NCBI GenBank assembly: GCA_028284955.1
Contig: JANQQS010000022.1
Coordinates: 1 to 64,000 of the forward strand
DNA: 64,000 nt
Source of the DNA: Myxococcota bacterium
GTDB taxonomy: Bacteria; Myxococcota_A; Polyangia; Polyangiales; Houyiibacteriaceae
Reading direction: 5' to 3'
Both the position numbers and the translations under genes were made by a program. Positions 1 to 8,088 of this stretch are shown one piece after another. The number at the start of each line of letters is the position of its first letter. Within the stretch, counting starts at the first letter, position 1. A model generated the notes under the pieces. The model had not been told where the DNA came from and did no database searches. It saw only the letters and a list, made by a program, of their open reading frames with translations.

Positions 1-90
1 TCTTCGAAGAGGTCTAGAACGAGTCCTCGCTACCGCGATCGGTCTCGCCGAAGGACGGAAATCGAAGCGCTAGATGTGATGAATGGTCAG

Positions 91-164
91 TGGCACCCAG
101 ACCCTCTCGCCCGGGATACGATCCCGGGCGATTCACCCAAACTCCCCCGCCAGGAGACACGTGA
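91..164. repeat. 74-bp direct repeat, copy 1, with a perfect palindrome
   Basis: This block is repeated almost exactly 221 bases later. It holds a perfect inverted repeat, CGCCCGGGAT at 108-117 and ATCCCGGGCG at 121-130, separated by ACG. No reading frame in it looks like a gene. It lies directly before the first multi-stem block, so the two may form one composite repeat. Confidence 0.85.
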
Positions 165-192
165 CTTGGTTGCGTGAGTGGTGTGCTTCTGG

Positions 193-296
193 GCCCCGCC
201 GCTACGCGGTGGGGCGGCCGCGCAAGCGGCCGGCGGTGGAAGGGGGGCCCCGCGGAATCGTATTCCGTGGGGGGAGGGTCTGCGGCCAGACCCTCC
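193..296. repeat. multi-stem hairpin repeat, copy 1
   Basis: Four consecutive inverted repeats are visible. Stem 1 pairs 193-202 with 206-215. Stem 2 pairs 215-221 with 226-232 around a GCAA loop. Stem 3 pairs 248-258 with 262-272 around CGT. Stem 4 pairs 273-282 with 287-296 around CGGC. A second full copy lies at 613-716. Arms of stems 1 and 3 differ in sequence between copies yet stay self-complementary, which implies selection on structure. Confidence 0.8.
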
Positions 297-311
297 GAAC
301 AATACTGTGTC

Positions 312-385
312 TGGCACCCAGACCCTCTCGCCCGGGATACGATCCCGGGCGATTCACCCAAACTCCCCCGCCAGGAGACACGTGA
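312..385. repeat. 74-bp direct repeat, copy 2, with a perfect palindrome
   Basis: Second copy of the block at 91-164. The palindrome is at 329-338 and 342-351. It is again followed, about 30 bases later, by a hairpin block (415-455), so the order 74-bp repeat then hairpin block occurs twice. Confidence 0.85.
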
Positions 386-414
386 ACTGCTGGCGTGAGT
401 AGTGAACTGCTGGG

Positions 415-455
415 GCCCCGTCGCGAAGCGATGGGGCGGACGCGCAAGCGGCCGG
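415..455. repeat. partial multi-stem hairpin repeat, copy 2
   Basis: Only the first stem is intact: 415-424 pairs with 428-437 around GAA, allowing one G-T pair. The second stem is imperfect and stems 3 and 4 are absent. This looks like a truncated member of the family at 193-296 and 613-716. Confidence 0.65.
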
Positions 456-612
456 ATAGGGACTGAGCCAGTCCTCCAGAACATTCAGTCGGAGCAGTTC
501 GTCGAGGCAGCAGTTCACTCCGAACACTACACAAAGAACAAGCGGTGCACCCCGAACACCGCACGAAGAGGCGTCGGGATTTTACGCGACGCTGAAGCCC
601 AACGAAACCGGG

Positions 613-716
613 GCCCCATCGCGGAGCGATGGGGCGGCCGCGAAGCGGCCGGCGGCGGGAGGGGGCCCCAGTCGGGTCGTACCCGACTGGGGGGAGGGTC
701 TGCGGCCAGACCCTCC
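613..716. repeat. multi-stem hairpin repeat, copy 3
   Basis: Stem 1 pairs 613-622 with 626-635. Stem 2 pairs 635-641 with 645-651. Stem 3 pairs 666-677 with 681-692 and is perfect over 12 bp. Stem 4 pairs 693-702 with 707-716. Stem 3 arms (CCCCAGTCGGGT here) differ from copy 1 (CCCCGCGGAAT) but remain complementary. The block ends 48 bases before the ATG of the downstream PLP enzyme, so it could lie in that gene's leader or promoter. Confidence 0.8.
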
Positions 717-764
717 GGTAACACGGTTGAACTCGGTTTGATTTGGGGTCACACTCCGCGCCAC

Positions 765-1946
765 ATGGCCGAGGAAACGCCTACTCGACGCTCTCCGCTT
801 ACTGTTGCCGTACACGGTGGCGAGCCGCGTTCCTATCCGCATGACGCGTTGACGGCGCCGATCGTGCAGACGGCGACCTATTCGTTTGCCGAGACGGCCG
901 AACTCGTGGCGTATTTTGAGGGACGAAAGCAGCGCGAAGAATATGGTCGCTACGGCAATCCCACGGTTCGATTGGTAGAGGACAAGGTTGCCGCGCTTGA
1001 GGGTACGGAGGCAGCAGCAGCGTTCACCAGTGGCATGTCCGCGGTAACAAGCGCGATTCTTGGATTGGTAAAAGCGGGTTCACACGTGGTGCTGTTTGCC
1101 GATTGTTATCGGCGAACGCGTCAGTTCGTGACCACGTTGCTGGAGCGTTTTGGTGTCACGCATACGCTCGTGCCACCCACCGATTTAGCGGCTTTGGAGC
1201 AAGCTCTCACACCAGACACACGTTTGGTGGTGAGCGAGCTTCCCACAAATCCCTACCAAACAGTCGTTGATTTGGAACGGCTCGGAGCCCTGTGTCGAGC
1301 GCGTCGCGTGAAGACGTTGATTGACTCCACGTTTGCGACACCGATCAACCTGCGGCCCGCAGAATGGGGCATCGACCTCATCGTACACAGCGCGACCAAA
1401 TATCTCGCGGGCCACAATGATGTGCTTGGAGGCGTGCTCGCGGGAAAACGTGGCCTTGTGTCACTCGTGAGAGAGCTTCGCGACGTGGTGGGCGGCGTAC
1501 TCGACCCCCACGCGGCGTATCTGATTCATCGGGGCATGAAAACACTTCCGCTACGGGTAGCTCAGCAAAACGCGACTGCGCTTCGGCTCGCCCAGGCGCT
1601 TGAGCAACATCCGCGGATCAGTCGCGTCTGGTATCCCGGGCTTGAATCACACCCGCATCACGATGTGGCGAAACGCCTGATGGATGGTTTCGGCGGCGTA
1701 GTGACGTTCGAGGTAGACGCAGATTTGGACGGAACTAGTGCGTTCATCGACGGCTGCAAGATCCCCCGCATTGCGCCCAGCCTTGGTGGCGTGGAATCGC
1801 TGATCGAGCAGCCAGCGCTCATGAGTTTTTTCGAGCTGACGACGGAGCAGCGCGAAGCGGTAGGCATCAAGGACAATCTCGTGCGCTACGCGGTAGGAAT
1901 CGAAGATGCGGATGACCTAACCCGAGACATCCTCCAAGCCCTCTAG
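765..1946 (+). CDS. PLP-dependent trans-sulfuration enzyme (cystathionine gamma-synthase/lyase family)
   Basis: A 393-residue protein of the Cys/Met metabolism PLP enzyme family, whose members make or cleave cystathionine and related thioethers in the cytoplasm. The N-terminal part carries the family signature Y-G-R-Y-G-N-P-T. The PLP lysine is in SATKYLAGHND, and the C-terminal PSLGGVESL motif is also present. The length is normal. The frame is open back to 402, but the upstream part is hairpin repeat sequence. The ATG at 765 starts a sensible N-terminus, so it was chosen. The substrate cannot be decided: gamma-synthase, gamma-lyase and homocysteine-forming enzymes share these motifs. No other methionine or cysteine gene is next to it. 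Confidence 0.9.
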   Translation: MAEETPTRRSPLTVAVHGGEPRSYPHDALTAPIVQTATYSFAETAELVAYFEGRKQREEYGRYGNPTVRLVEDKVAALEGTEAAAAFTSGMSAVTSAILGLVKAGSHVVLFADCYRRTRQFVTTLLERFGVTHTLVPPTDLAALEQALTPDTRLVVSELPTNPYQTVVDLERLGALCRARRVKTLIDSTFATPINLRPAEWGIDLIVHSATKYLAGHNDVLGGVLAGKRGLVSLVRELRDVVGGVLDPHAAYLIHRGMKTLPLRVAQQNATALRLAQALEQHPRISRVWYPGLESHPHHDVAKRLMDGFGGVVTFEVDADLDGTSAFIDGCKIPRIAPSLGGVESLIEQPALMSFFELTTEQREAVGIKDNLVRYAVGIEDADDLTRDILQAL

Positions 1947-1989
1947 AGCGGCGGCCTTTTGGCCTGAGCGCGGCTTTCCTCCCCTGCTC

Positions 1990-2091
1990 GGCCCGACGAA
2001 GCACTGTTCGTGCGTCATCGGGCCTGCGCTGCCCAGTTGGGGGTGAGGCCCCATCGGATGCATTCGATGGGGCGGGGGCGGCATCGCCCCC
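1990..2091. terminator. hairpin cluster downstream of the PLP enzyme
   Basis: Three inverted repeats follow the stop codon: GGCCCGA at 1990-1996 with TCGGGCC at 2018-2024, 2048-2056 with 2065-2073, and GGGGGCG at 2074-2080 with CGCCCCC at 2085-2091. The middle stem (GCCCCATCG) has the same arm as stem 1 of the upstream repeat blocks. No T-run follows, so a classical Rho-independent terminator is uncertain. It may instead be another member of the structural repeat family. Confidence 0.5.
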
Positions 2092-2194
2092 GGAGAACGC
2101 AGCCGCTCGCGCTCAGGCAAAATTCCACTGCTTTATGGGATGCTTCCTGAGCTGCAGTCAACCCATTTGATCACTGCCATCTATAGAATGTCGA

Positions 2195-2266
2195 TCCCAG
2201 ATCCGTCATAATTGGCAGTGCGTACAAACCGGTCGCGAGCCTGAGAAGATCAAAGCGCTGGAATAA
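2195..2266 (+). pseudogene. 3' remnant of a DUF4160-like gene
   Basis: A short frame ending in TAA at 2264-2266 reads IRHNWQCVQTGREPEKIKAL. This resembles the usual end of DUF4160 proteins (NW, a G-R/K-x-P segment, KI, L). DUF4160 genes typically sit directly before DUF2442 genes, and a broken DUF2442 frame begins two bases later. No N-terminal half was found upstream. The call rests on a short match plus context. Confidence 0.35.
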
Positions 2267-2267
2267 T

Positions 2268-2539
2268 ATGCCTAGACTCATTCGTATCGAGCCTCGTCAG
2301 GGTCTGAAGCTGTATGCGGTATTTTCCGATGGGATTCAGGGGAGATCGATCTCTCTGCTCGCCTCAATGGACCGATGCTCGAACCGCTCCGCGAAGAACA
2401 CGTGTTCGCGCAGGTGACGTTGGATCACTTCGGCGCGCCGACATGGCCGAATGGGGCCGACTGGGCACCTGACGCGATCTACAAAGAACTCAAAACAAAG
2501 TCAGACTACCGGCTCACCATTCCGGTGGAAAACTCCTGA
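2268..2539 (+). pseudogene. frameshifted DUF2442 gene
   Basis: From ATG 2268 the frame reads MPRLIRIEPRQGLKLYAVF, then FSDGIQG, as in DUF2442 proteins, small partners often paired with DUF4160. After about 2340 the frame goes out of register. The family continuation (EIDLSARLNGPMLEPL) is found one base out of phase and runs to TGA at 2537. A single-base loss in a G-run near 2338-2342 explains the break. The C-terminal half includes the WPNGADWAPDAIY segment typical of the family. Either a genuine pseudogene or a sequencing error in the homopolymer. Confidence 0.7.
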
Positions 2540-2600
2540 GTTCGATGGTTTCGCCGCCGAATGGCGGGCTTTGCGTTTTGCGCAGCCTGGGAGTTGCTGC

Positions 2601-4766
2601 CTATCGGCTGCATAAGAATCCTCTGGGAGAGTTGGCACAAATTTCTCCGGGGGCGTCGCCATCGACTTCGGCGGCTTGAATGGTGGACCAATACGTGGCC
2701 GAGCCGCCGACTCCGTCGCTGTCGGCCATTCCGTCGATCACCCTACGGGTGGTCGCGACGCGGATGTGGCTCGAGGCGGGGTTGGGTTCGGCGTTTGCGC
2801 ACCAGATGCCTTCGTGGCCGCTTCCGCAGATGTCCATCGCGCCGTCTCCGGTTACGTCCATGAGCTTGACGGTGCGGTAGTAGCGCGCTGAGCCCCAGCC
2901 GTTGGCGTCGCTAAACGCGGTGGCTTTGAGGCCGAGATGGCTGTCGAAACGATGGCCGAGAGATGCGGCGCAGTAGACGCCGGCGGTGCCGCGTCCGCAT
3001 AGGTCTGCGCGCCCGTCGCCGTTGAGGTCGCCGAGTTGAATGGTCTGCCAGTATTTCTCGGCGCCCCAACCATAGCTGTCACGAAAGTTGCCGTGCCATT
3101 GGCTCGCGGTTCCAAACTGAGATCCGGTGCTTCGTGCGCAGTAGATGCCGGTCGATCCGCGTGCGCATACGTCGTCACGACCATCGCCGTCAAGATCGGC
3201 AAACTGGATCGTCTCGTAGTACGAAGGGCTTGCCGACCAACTGTTCGCGTTGCTGAAGAAGTTGGACGCCAAGCGGAAGCCTGTAAATCCCGTCGAGCCG
3301 TTGGAGGTTGCGCAGTAGATTCCCGCGGAGCCCCGACCGCAGATGTCGGCTCGCCCATCCCCGTTGATGTCCGGATAGCGAATCGTTTTCCAGTAGGAAG
3401 GATGGGAATGCCACCCGGCCGAGTTGCTGAAGTTGGTGTGCCAGTAGCGAGCGCTCGCAAAGCTGCTGCCCGTGGATAGGGCACATTGTATTCCGCCGCT
3501 GCGCCGGGCGCATACATCAGACCGGCCGTCGCCATTGAGGTCGGGAAAGCGAACGGAAAGCCATTGGTTGTCGCTCGGCAAGTCGTCGTAGCCAAACAAC
3601 GCGCTCCAGCTTCGCGCCGAGCCAAAACTGCGATTGCTTTGCGCGGTGTGACAATACAAGTCGCTGTTGTTCACGTAACAAACGTCATCGCGGCCATCGC
3701 CACTGACATCGGTGAAGGTCATGGTTTTGTAGTTGATGCCCGTCCAGAGGGTTTGCTGGCGCCATACGTCGGGGCCGCCCATCTCCCGGTCAAACTCCAT
3801 GGTGTCGGGCGTGACGGCGGTCAGCGGAGTCCCTGGCGGATGCTGTCCGTCGAGGTACCAGCCAGTGGGCGCGAAGGTGACCCCGTAGGAGCCGCTCCAA
3901 GACGATTCTTCGAGAAAAGGCATGTTGAACTGAACGCCGAACGCGCCTACTCGGCGACTGTCCGTACCGGCGGTTCCTTGAAAGTCGCCGGCTACCATCG
4001 TGTCGATATCGCCTACGGTGGAAATCGTACCCACGTTGGGACGAGGCGGTCCGATGTTGCTCGGCAATTGGGTGCCGGATTGACCGTTGACCATGAATTC
4101 GGAGGCGCCCGTGCCGCCAATGAATTGTCCGCCGATATGGGTCGCGTGATGCCAGTCGTTCCCCGTCAACGGGTCGTACGAACCAATCCCAAAGTCAAAA
4201 CGGGTGGGGTCGCACTGAGGGCCTGGCTGAAAGGTGGCGGACTGCAGCGCAATCCACATGAAGAACTTTCGAGAAGCACCTCCCGTGGGAATGGTTTCGC
4301 CGTAGATGATGATGTCGCCGCAGAAGCCAGGAAAGATTTGGCCGCTGTCTGTCGCGGGAAGGGGTGACCCAATCCGGTCGCCCGAGCGCCGCACCAAGCC
4401 GTTGTAGTTGATGGGAAACGAGACGTTGGGGTCTCGCTGGTAGATCGAATCCAAGCTCCCGTTCAAGTTGGAATCGAAAAATGCGAGCACCAAGTCGGCA
4501 TCAAAGCGGTTCGGAAAGTTAAAATCAGGCTTTACGCGAAACGTCTCCGCGGCGAGGCGTTCAGCGATAACCTCATCCGCCGAAAAACGATAGCGCGGAT
4601 AGTTCTCCCAGTTGGCGGTGAGATGTTCCCTCCGGCGCGCCACGTCGTCGCCGCCGAAGCCATCGCCGAACTCTCCGTCATTCGTGGTGCAGCCTCCGGC
4701 TAAGGACAACGCTGCTACGAACAACAAGACAAACGCCGCACGGGCGCGACCCGAAAATCCGCACAT
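2601..4766 (-). CDS. FG-GAP/VCBS repeat lipoprotein
   Basis: A 721-residue secreted lipoprotein. The ATG at 4766 follows a purine-rich GAGGGGGAAG ribosome site and gives a short signal peptide ending in the lipobox LAGGC. The open frame reaches 4901, but that extension has no signal peptide. The C-terminal half is a series of FG-GAP/VCBS-type calcium-binding repeats, each with D-x-N/D-G-D-G-R-x-D (for example DLNGDGRSDVC, DINGDGRADIC, DLDGDGRDDVC), and most are followed by Cys. Such repeats form beta-propellers. About 300 residues before them have no recognised domain. It is likely surface-exposed; the ligand is unknown. Confidence 0.85.
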   Translation of the reverse strand: MCGFSGRARAAFVLLFVAALSLAGGCTTNDGEFGDGFGGDDVARRREHLTANWENYPRYRFSADEVIAERLAAETFRVKPDFNFPNRFDADLVLAFFDSNLNGSLDSIYQRDPNVSFPINYNGLVRRSGDRIGSPLPATDSGQIFPGFCGDIIIYGETIPTGGASRKFFMWIALQSATFQPGPQCDPTRFDFGIGSYDPLTGNDWHHATHIGGQFIGGTGASEFMVNGQSGTQLPSNIGPPRPNVGTISTVGDIDTMVAGDFQGTAGTDSRRVGAFGVQFNMPFLEESSWSGSYGVTFAPTGWYLDGQHPPGTPLTAVTPDTMEFDREMGGPDVWRQQTLWTGINYKTMTFTDVSGDGRDDVCYVNNSDLYCHTAQSNRSFGSARSWSALFGYDDLPSDNQWLSVRFPDLNGDGRSDVCARRSGGIQCALSTGSSFASARYWHTNFSNSAGWHSHPSYWKTIRYPDINGDGRADICGRGSAGIYCATSNGSTGFTGFRLASNFFSNANSWSASPSYYETIQFADLDGDGRDDVCARGSTGIYCARSTGSQFGTASQWHGNFRDSYGWGAEKYWQTIQLGDLNGDGRADLCGRGTAGVYCAASLGHRFDSHLGLKATAFSDANGWGSARYYRTVKLMDVTGDGAMDICGSGHEGIWCANAEPNPASSHIRVATTRRVIDGMADSDGVGGSATYWSTIQAAEVDGDAPGEICANSPRGFLCSR

Positions 4767-4910
4767 AGCTTCCCCCTCTCGCGATCCTGGAAATGAATCG
4801 CCCGTAGGGATCCATAGCCGATCCTGAGTGCGAATACGAAGCAACAAGTTGGTGAGCCTTTGCGGTGGCTCACGAATGGCGAAACTCCGGGAAACTGTCA
4901 CTCTGGTGAG

Positions 4911-5135
4911 ATGGATGATCCGGCCATCGATATCGAAGCTTTATCCAAGGACCAAAGGTTGGATCTGCTGGAGCGACTCTGGGACAGCCTGCGAAGTGAC
5001 CCAGCGAGTTTTGGTTTGAGTGAGGGGCATCGACAGGAGCTCGATGGCCGACTCGACCGATTGGACGCGGAAGGGCCCATGGGAGTTCCTTGGGAAGACG
5101 TGCTTCAAGAGATGGACGACGCGGATCTGGTTTGA
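4911..5135 (+). CDS. putative addiction-module antitoxin (orphan)
   Basis: A 74-residue acidic protein. The segment ALSKDQRLDLLERLWDSL and the downstream GHRQELDGRLD and GVPWEDVLQEM segments match the small addiction-module antitoxin family (PF09720/TIGR02574), normally encoded just before a RelE/ParE toxin. The start at 4911 (MDDPAIDIE) was chosen over the longer frame from 4860 because family members start there. The 210 bases that follow hold no recognisable RelE/ParE frame, so the toxin seems lost or unrelated. Confidence 0.65.
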   Translation: MDDPAIDIEALSKDQRLDLLERLWDSLRSDPASFGLSEGHRQELDGRLDRLDAEGPMGVPWEDVLQEMDDADLV

Positions 5136-5346
5136 GCGTGCGGACCCGAAACATGGCGGATGGCGACGCCAAAACGTAAGGACGGAGGCTGCTGATCCGT
5201 TCGGCCCACTGCCAGGTTGTTCCTCTGTCACCCCGTCGGTATTGCTCCAGCATCGCGAGTGGGCGCTATCAATGATTGGCCGTCAACGACCCGTCTTCGG
5301 GCATCAATGCTCGAATGCTTGAGGTCGGGTACGCTTGCGCCGGGAC

Positions 5347-7116
5347 ATGCGGTTTTTGGGCGAGGCGACACTCACGGGATTCCGCTGCTACGAAGATGAA
5401 CGGATTGCGCTTGGCGACGTCAACATCTTTGCAGGGCCGAACAACGTGGGAAAGTCGGCGCTGCTGAGCGCGCTGCGACGGCTCGCGTCCGTGAACCTGG
5501 AGCGGCACCCGCGAATCGCAAACCCTGGTGGCGCCGCATTCTTTGGACCGGTAAGCCACTTGGAGCTGCGCCCGCACGACGTCACCGATGGAGCGCAGCG
5601 TTGCTCTTTGACGCTCACCGTGGAGCGGCAAGCGTACGAGCGCAGTACTCACAACACAGCCAGCTCGGCCCATCACCGACACTCGGATGCCAGTACTGCG
5701 CTCGAGCAGAAGTCATGGCCGATCGTGGTTCGAGCAGAGTTCGACGCGTCGGGGGGATCGGTACGTTCGCTTTCGCTAGTGGAGTGCGAGTCGGGAGACC
5801 GCCGGCAGAAGACGAATAACAACCACCACGAAGCAGAGGCTGCGATTCGTTTGATCGAGATGCTGCCAATTGTCATCTTGCCGGAGCGCCGGCTATTTAC
5901 GCGCGCGCTGGATGTCGTCGAAGAAGTCTCTGCGACAGAAGTTGCCGAGACGATCTTTACGGCCGACTCGCTTTTGTCGCGCCTGGTGAACTGGCAGTGC
6001 GAGGAGCCCTCTCGTGTTGAGCAGGTCGAGAGCGTAGTCAAGGAAGTGCTCGAGGATAAATGCAGCATTTCGTGCCATCCGCGCTCGAAGGAGCTTCGTG
6101 TCGCCATCGGCGGTGCACCGTCGCGTTCGGTCCTCGACGTCGGAAGCGGAATCGTCGAGGCGCTCGTTCTCGCCTGTGCGCTGACCGAGCACGACGGCGG
6201 GTTGCTCCTCTATGAAGAACCCGAGCAGCATTATCATCCAACGGTTCAGAGGCGGATAATGGAGACCGTAAAGCGCCGGTGCATCGAGGGAAAATGGCAG
6301 GCCATGCTGACGACACACAGCAATCACATTCTCGATTGCTCGGTCAGCGAGCGAGTCCGACAGTTTGAGGTGCGCCCAGCTAAAGGTGGTTCGCGCATTA
6401 TCCGCGCCAACGAGCGTGTCGACAGGCTCGCGGTTGTGATGGAGAGCCTGGGAGCTCGCCCCAGCGGCATGATCGCCGCGAACACTGTTGTCTGGGTGGA
6501 AGGTCCATCGGACGCGATATACTTGGGCTACTTCATCCAGCAGCGTGCGGAAGAGAACAAGATCAATATTGAGCCCGTCGACTACTGCTTCGCGTTCTTC
6601 GGCGGAGCCAACCTTCGGCATGTCCGTCTGTCGGAGAAGCCACGCGAGGAGGTGGTCGATCTGTTCGCCATTCATCCCTGCAGTTTCGTGGTTTTTGACT
6701 CCGACCACGCTGCAGCTGGCGACGTTGGGAAGCGGTACGCGGAAGAATTCAAGAAAACAGCGCTTGAAGGACGTGTGTGGGTCTCGGCTGGCCGTGAAGT
6801 TGAGAATTATCTTGCCGACGAGGTGCTCGTCTGGGCCGCAACGGACAAGGTCGATTGTCTGGGTGGCCTGCCCGATCTCGACCGACAGTTCACGATCTTT
6901 CACGACCAGGTGGAAGCGTTGAAGAGACACGCAAAAAGGGAGCGGGCGGCGCACGACACAAGCGATAGAGCTAAGGTCCGGTTTGCGCGAAACGCCGTCC
7001 AGATGATGCAGCAACACGCCGATCGACAATGGTTGGGTCGTCTCGATCTGAAGGAGCGGCTAGACGAGTTGATCCATTTCATCGAGGTCAACGCCGGTTC
7101 TTCAACGTCCCGATGA
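5347..7116 (+). CDS. OLD-family AAA ATPase with TOPRIM nuclease domain
   Basis: A 589-residue protein with an SMC/RecF-like ATPase and a C-terminal TOPRIM domain, the architecture of OLD-family nucleases. The Walker A motif GPNNVGKSA is at about residue 30. The signature region (LDVGSGIVEALVLA), the Walker B segment GLLLYEEPEQHYHP and the H-loop TTHSNHILD follow at about 260-330. The TOPRIM part shows VEGPSDAIYLGYF and VVFDSD, the acidic residues that bind metal. OLD proteins act in phage defence, alone or with a helicase (Gabija). No UvrD-like partner lies next to it. The ATG at 5347 was preferred to a TTG at 5335. An AbiE pair follows 171 bases later. Confidence 0.85.
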   Translation: MRFLGEATLTGFRCYEDERIALGDVNIFAGPNNVGKSALLSALRRLASVNLERHPRIANPGGAAFFGPVSHLELRPHDVTDGAQRCSLTLTVERQAYERSTHNTASSAHHRHSDASTALEQKSWPIVVRAEFDASGGSVRSLSLVECESGDRRQKTNNNHHEAEAAIRLIEMLPIVILPERRLFTRALDVVEEVSATEVAETIFTADSLLSRLVNWQCEEPSRVEQVESVVKEVLEDKCSISCHPRSKELRVAIGGAPSRSVLDVGSGIVEALVLACALTEHDGGLLLYEEPEQHYHPTVQRRIMETVKRRCIEGKWQAMLTTHSNHILDCSVSERVRQFEVRPAKGGSRIIRANERVDRLAVVMESLGARPSGMIAANTVVWVEGPSDAIYLGYFIQQRAEENKINIEPVDYCFAFFGGANLRHVRLSEKPREEVVDLFAIHPCSFVVFDSDHAAAGDVGKRYAEEFKKTALEGRVWVSAGREVENYLADEVLVWAATDKVDCLGGLPDLDRQFTIFHDQVEALKRHAKRERAAHDTSDRAKVRFARNAVQMMQQHADRQWLGRLDLKERLDELIHFIEVNAGSSTSR

Positions 7117-7207
7117 TGTAGTTCGATCTTGCGAGCACCCGCTGCCAGCGGAACTTCGGGTTGAAATAACTAAGTTTTGTGAATCTTGTATTTCGATGAC
7201 GCTAAAC

Positions 7208-7277
7208 AACGTTATCAGTTAATTTCAGTCATTGAAATTCTATTTTTGAGTGTCATGATGCCAGTAATAAACGTTAT
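7208..7277. promoter_or_regulatory. possible AbiE operator: two AACGTTAT sites in an AT-rich promoter region
   Basis: The 171 bases before the antitoxin are clearly more AT-rich than the neighbours. The octamer AACGTTAT, with palindromic core AACGTT, occurs at 7208-7215 and again at 7270-7277, the second 10 bases before the start codon. AbiEi proteins repress their own operon by binding repeats in the promoter, so these are candidate sites. The assignment is inferred. Confidence 0.4.
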
Positions 7278-7287
7278 GTGTATATAA

Positions 7288-8088
7288 ATGGCATGCGTAA
7301 ACAATATTGGGCTCGAATTTGTTGATGATCTCGTTGCGGATGGAAGGACACACTTTACATTCGCCGAAGCGTGCGCGCGCCTGGGGCGTTCGCCCGGAGC
7401 CACGGCGAACATGCTCCGGCGCTTGGTCCATAGTGGACTCGTGGACCGCGTTCGGCGGGGGCACTATGTGGTCCGTTCGCTAGGTGTGCTTGGCACTCGC
7501 GCAGTAGCGGAGAGCTTGCCGCTGGCGGTTGCTGCTGCGTTTGCTGATCTCCCACATCGAATCGCGTATCGAAGCGCATTGGATGAACATGATCTCATCT
7601 CTCATCCATCCCGGACCGTCCAGATTGCATGTACTCGTCGCGTCCGTGCGGCTCAGCTGTCTGGAAGGCCTCTTCGCACAATCCTCGAAGCTGAGGGTGT
7701 AATCGATGTGGGAAGCCAACCTCGCGGCGACTCCAACGTGTCCGATATCGACCGTGCGCTTCTCGACGCTGCGGCGCGGCCCGAGTTGGTCGGTGGCGCC
7801 GCTGTCCTCGCGGAGGCGCTTGCCTCGGCGGGCTCGAAAACCGATCCGCAGCGCCTTACCTACTATGCTGCTCGACTCAACTGGGCACCGGCGCTTTGCC
7901 GGATTGGCTCGTTAGCCGACGCGCTGGAACTAGGCGCGCTTGCCGGGAAACTCAGCCCGTTGTCGAGTCGAGGGTTCGACATTGCTCTCGAGCCACGCGC
8001 AGGTGCCCCAATAGCTTGGCGTGATGCTCGGTGGCGGGTCCGCTGGGCACAGCCGCTAGACGAGTTGGCCAACGTTGTGTGGCAATGA
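7288..8088 (+). CDS. abiEi: AbiEi-type antitoxin of a type IV toxin-antitoxin system
   Basis: A 266-residue protein. The first 65 residues form a winged helix-turn-helix (EACARLGRSPGATANMLRRL, then a wing ending GHYVV). The rest matches the AbiEi C-terminal antitoxin region (RIAYRSALDEHDLISHPS). In known AbiE systems this protein represses its own promoter and counteracts the nucleotidyltransferase toxin without stable contact. The stop codon overlaps the start of the next gene (ATGA), which indicates translational coupling. The start at 7288 is the only reasonable one. Confidence 0.8.
   Translation: MACVNNIGLEFVDDLVADGRTHFTFAEACARLGRSPGATANMLRRLVHSGLVDRVRRGHYVVRSLGVLGTRAVAESLPLAVAAAFADLPHRIAYRSALDEHDLISHPSRTVQIACTRRVRAAQLSGRPLRTILEAEGVIDVGSQPRGDSNVSDIDRALLDAAARPELVGGAAVLAEALASAGSKTDPQRLTYYAARLNWAPALCRIGSLADALELGALAGKLSPLSSRGFDIALEPRAGAPIAWRDARWRVRWAQPLDELANVVWQ

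Noticed and set aside
402-764. N-terminal extension of the PLP enzyme
   Set aside because: The extension is made of hairpin repeat sequence and does not resemble the family; the ATG at 765 gives a normal N-terminus.
5893-7029. A 378-residue minus-strand frame
   Set aside because: It lies inside the OLD-family gene, which has Walker A, Walker B and TOPRIM motifs; the opposite frame has none.
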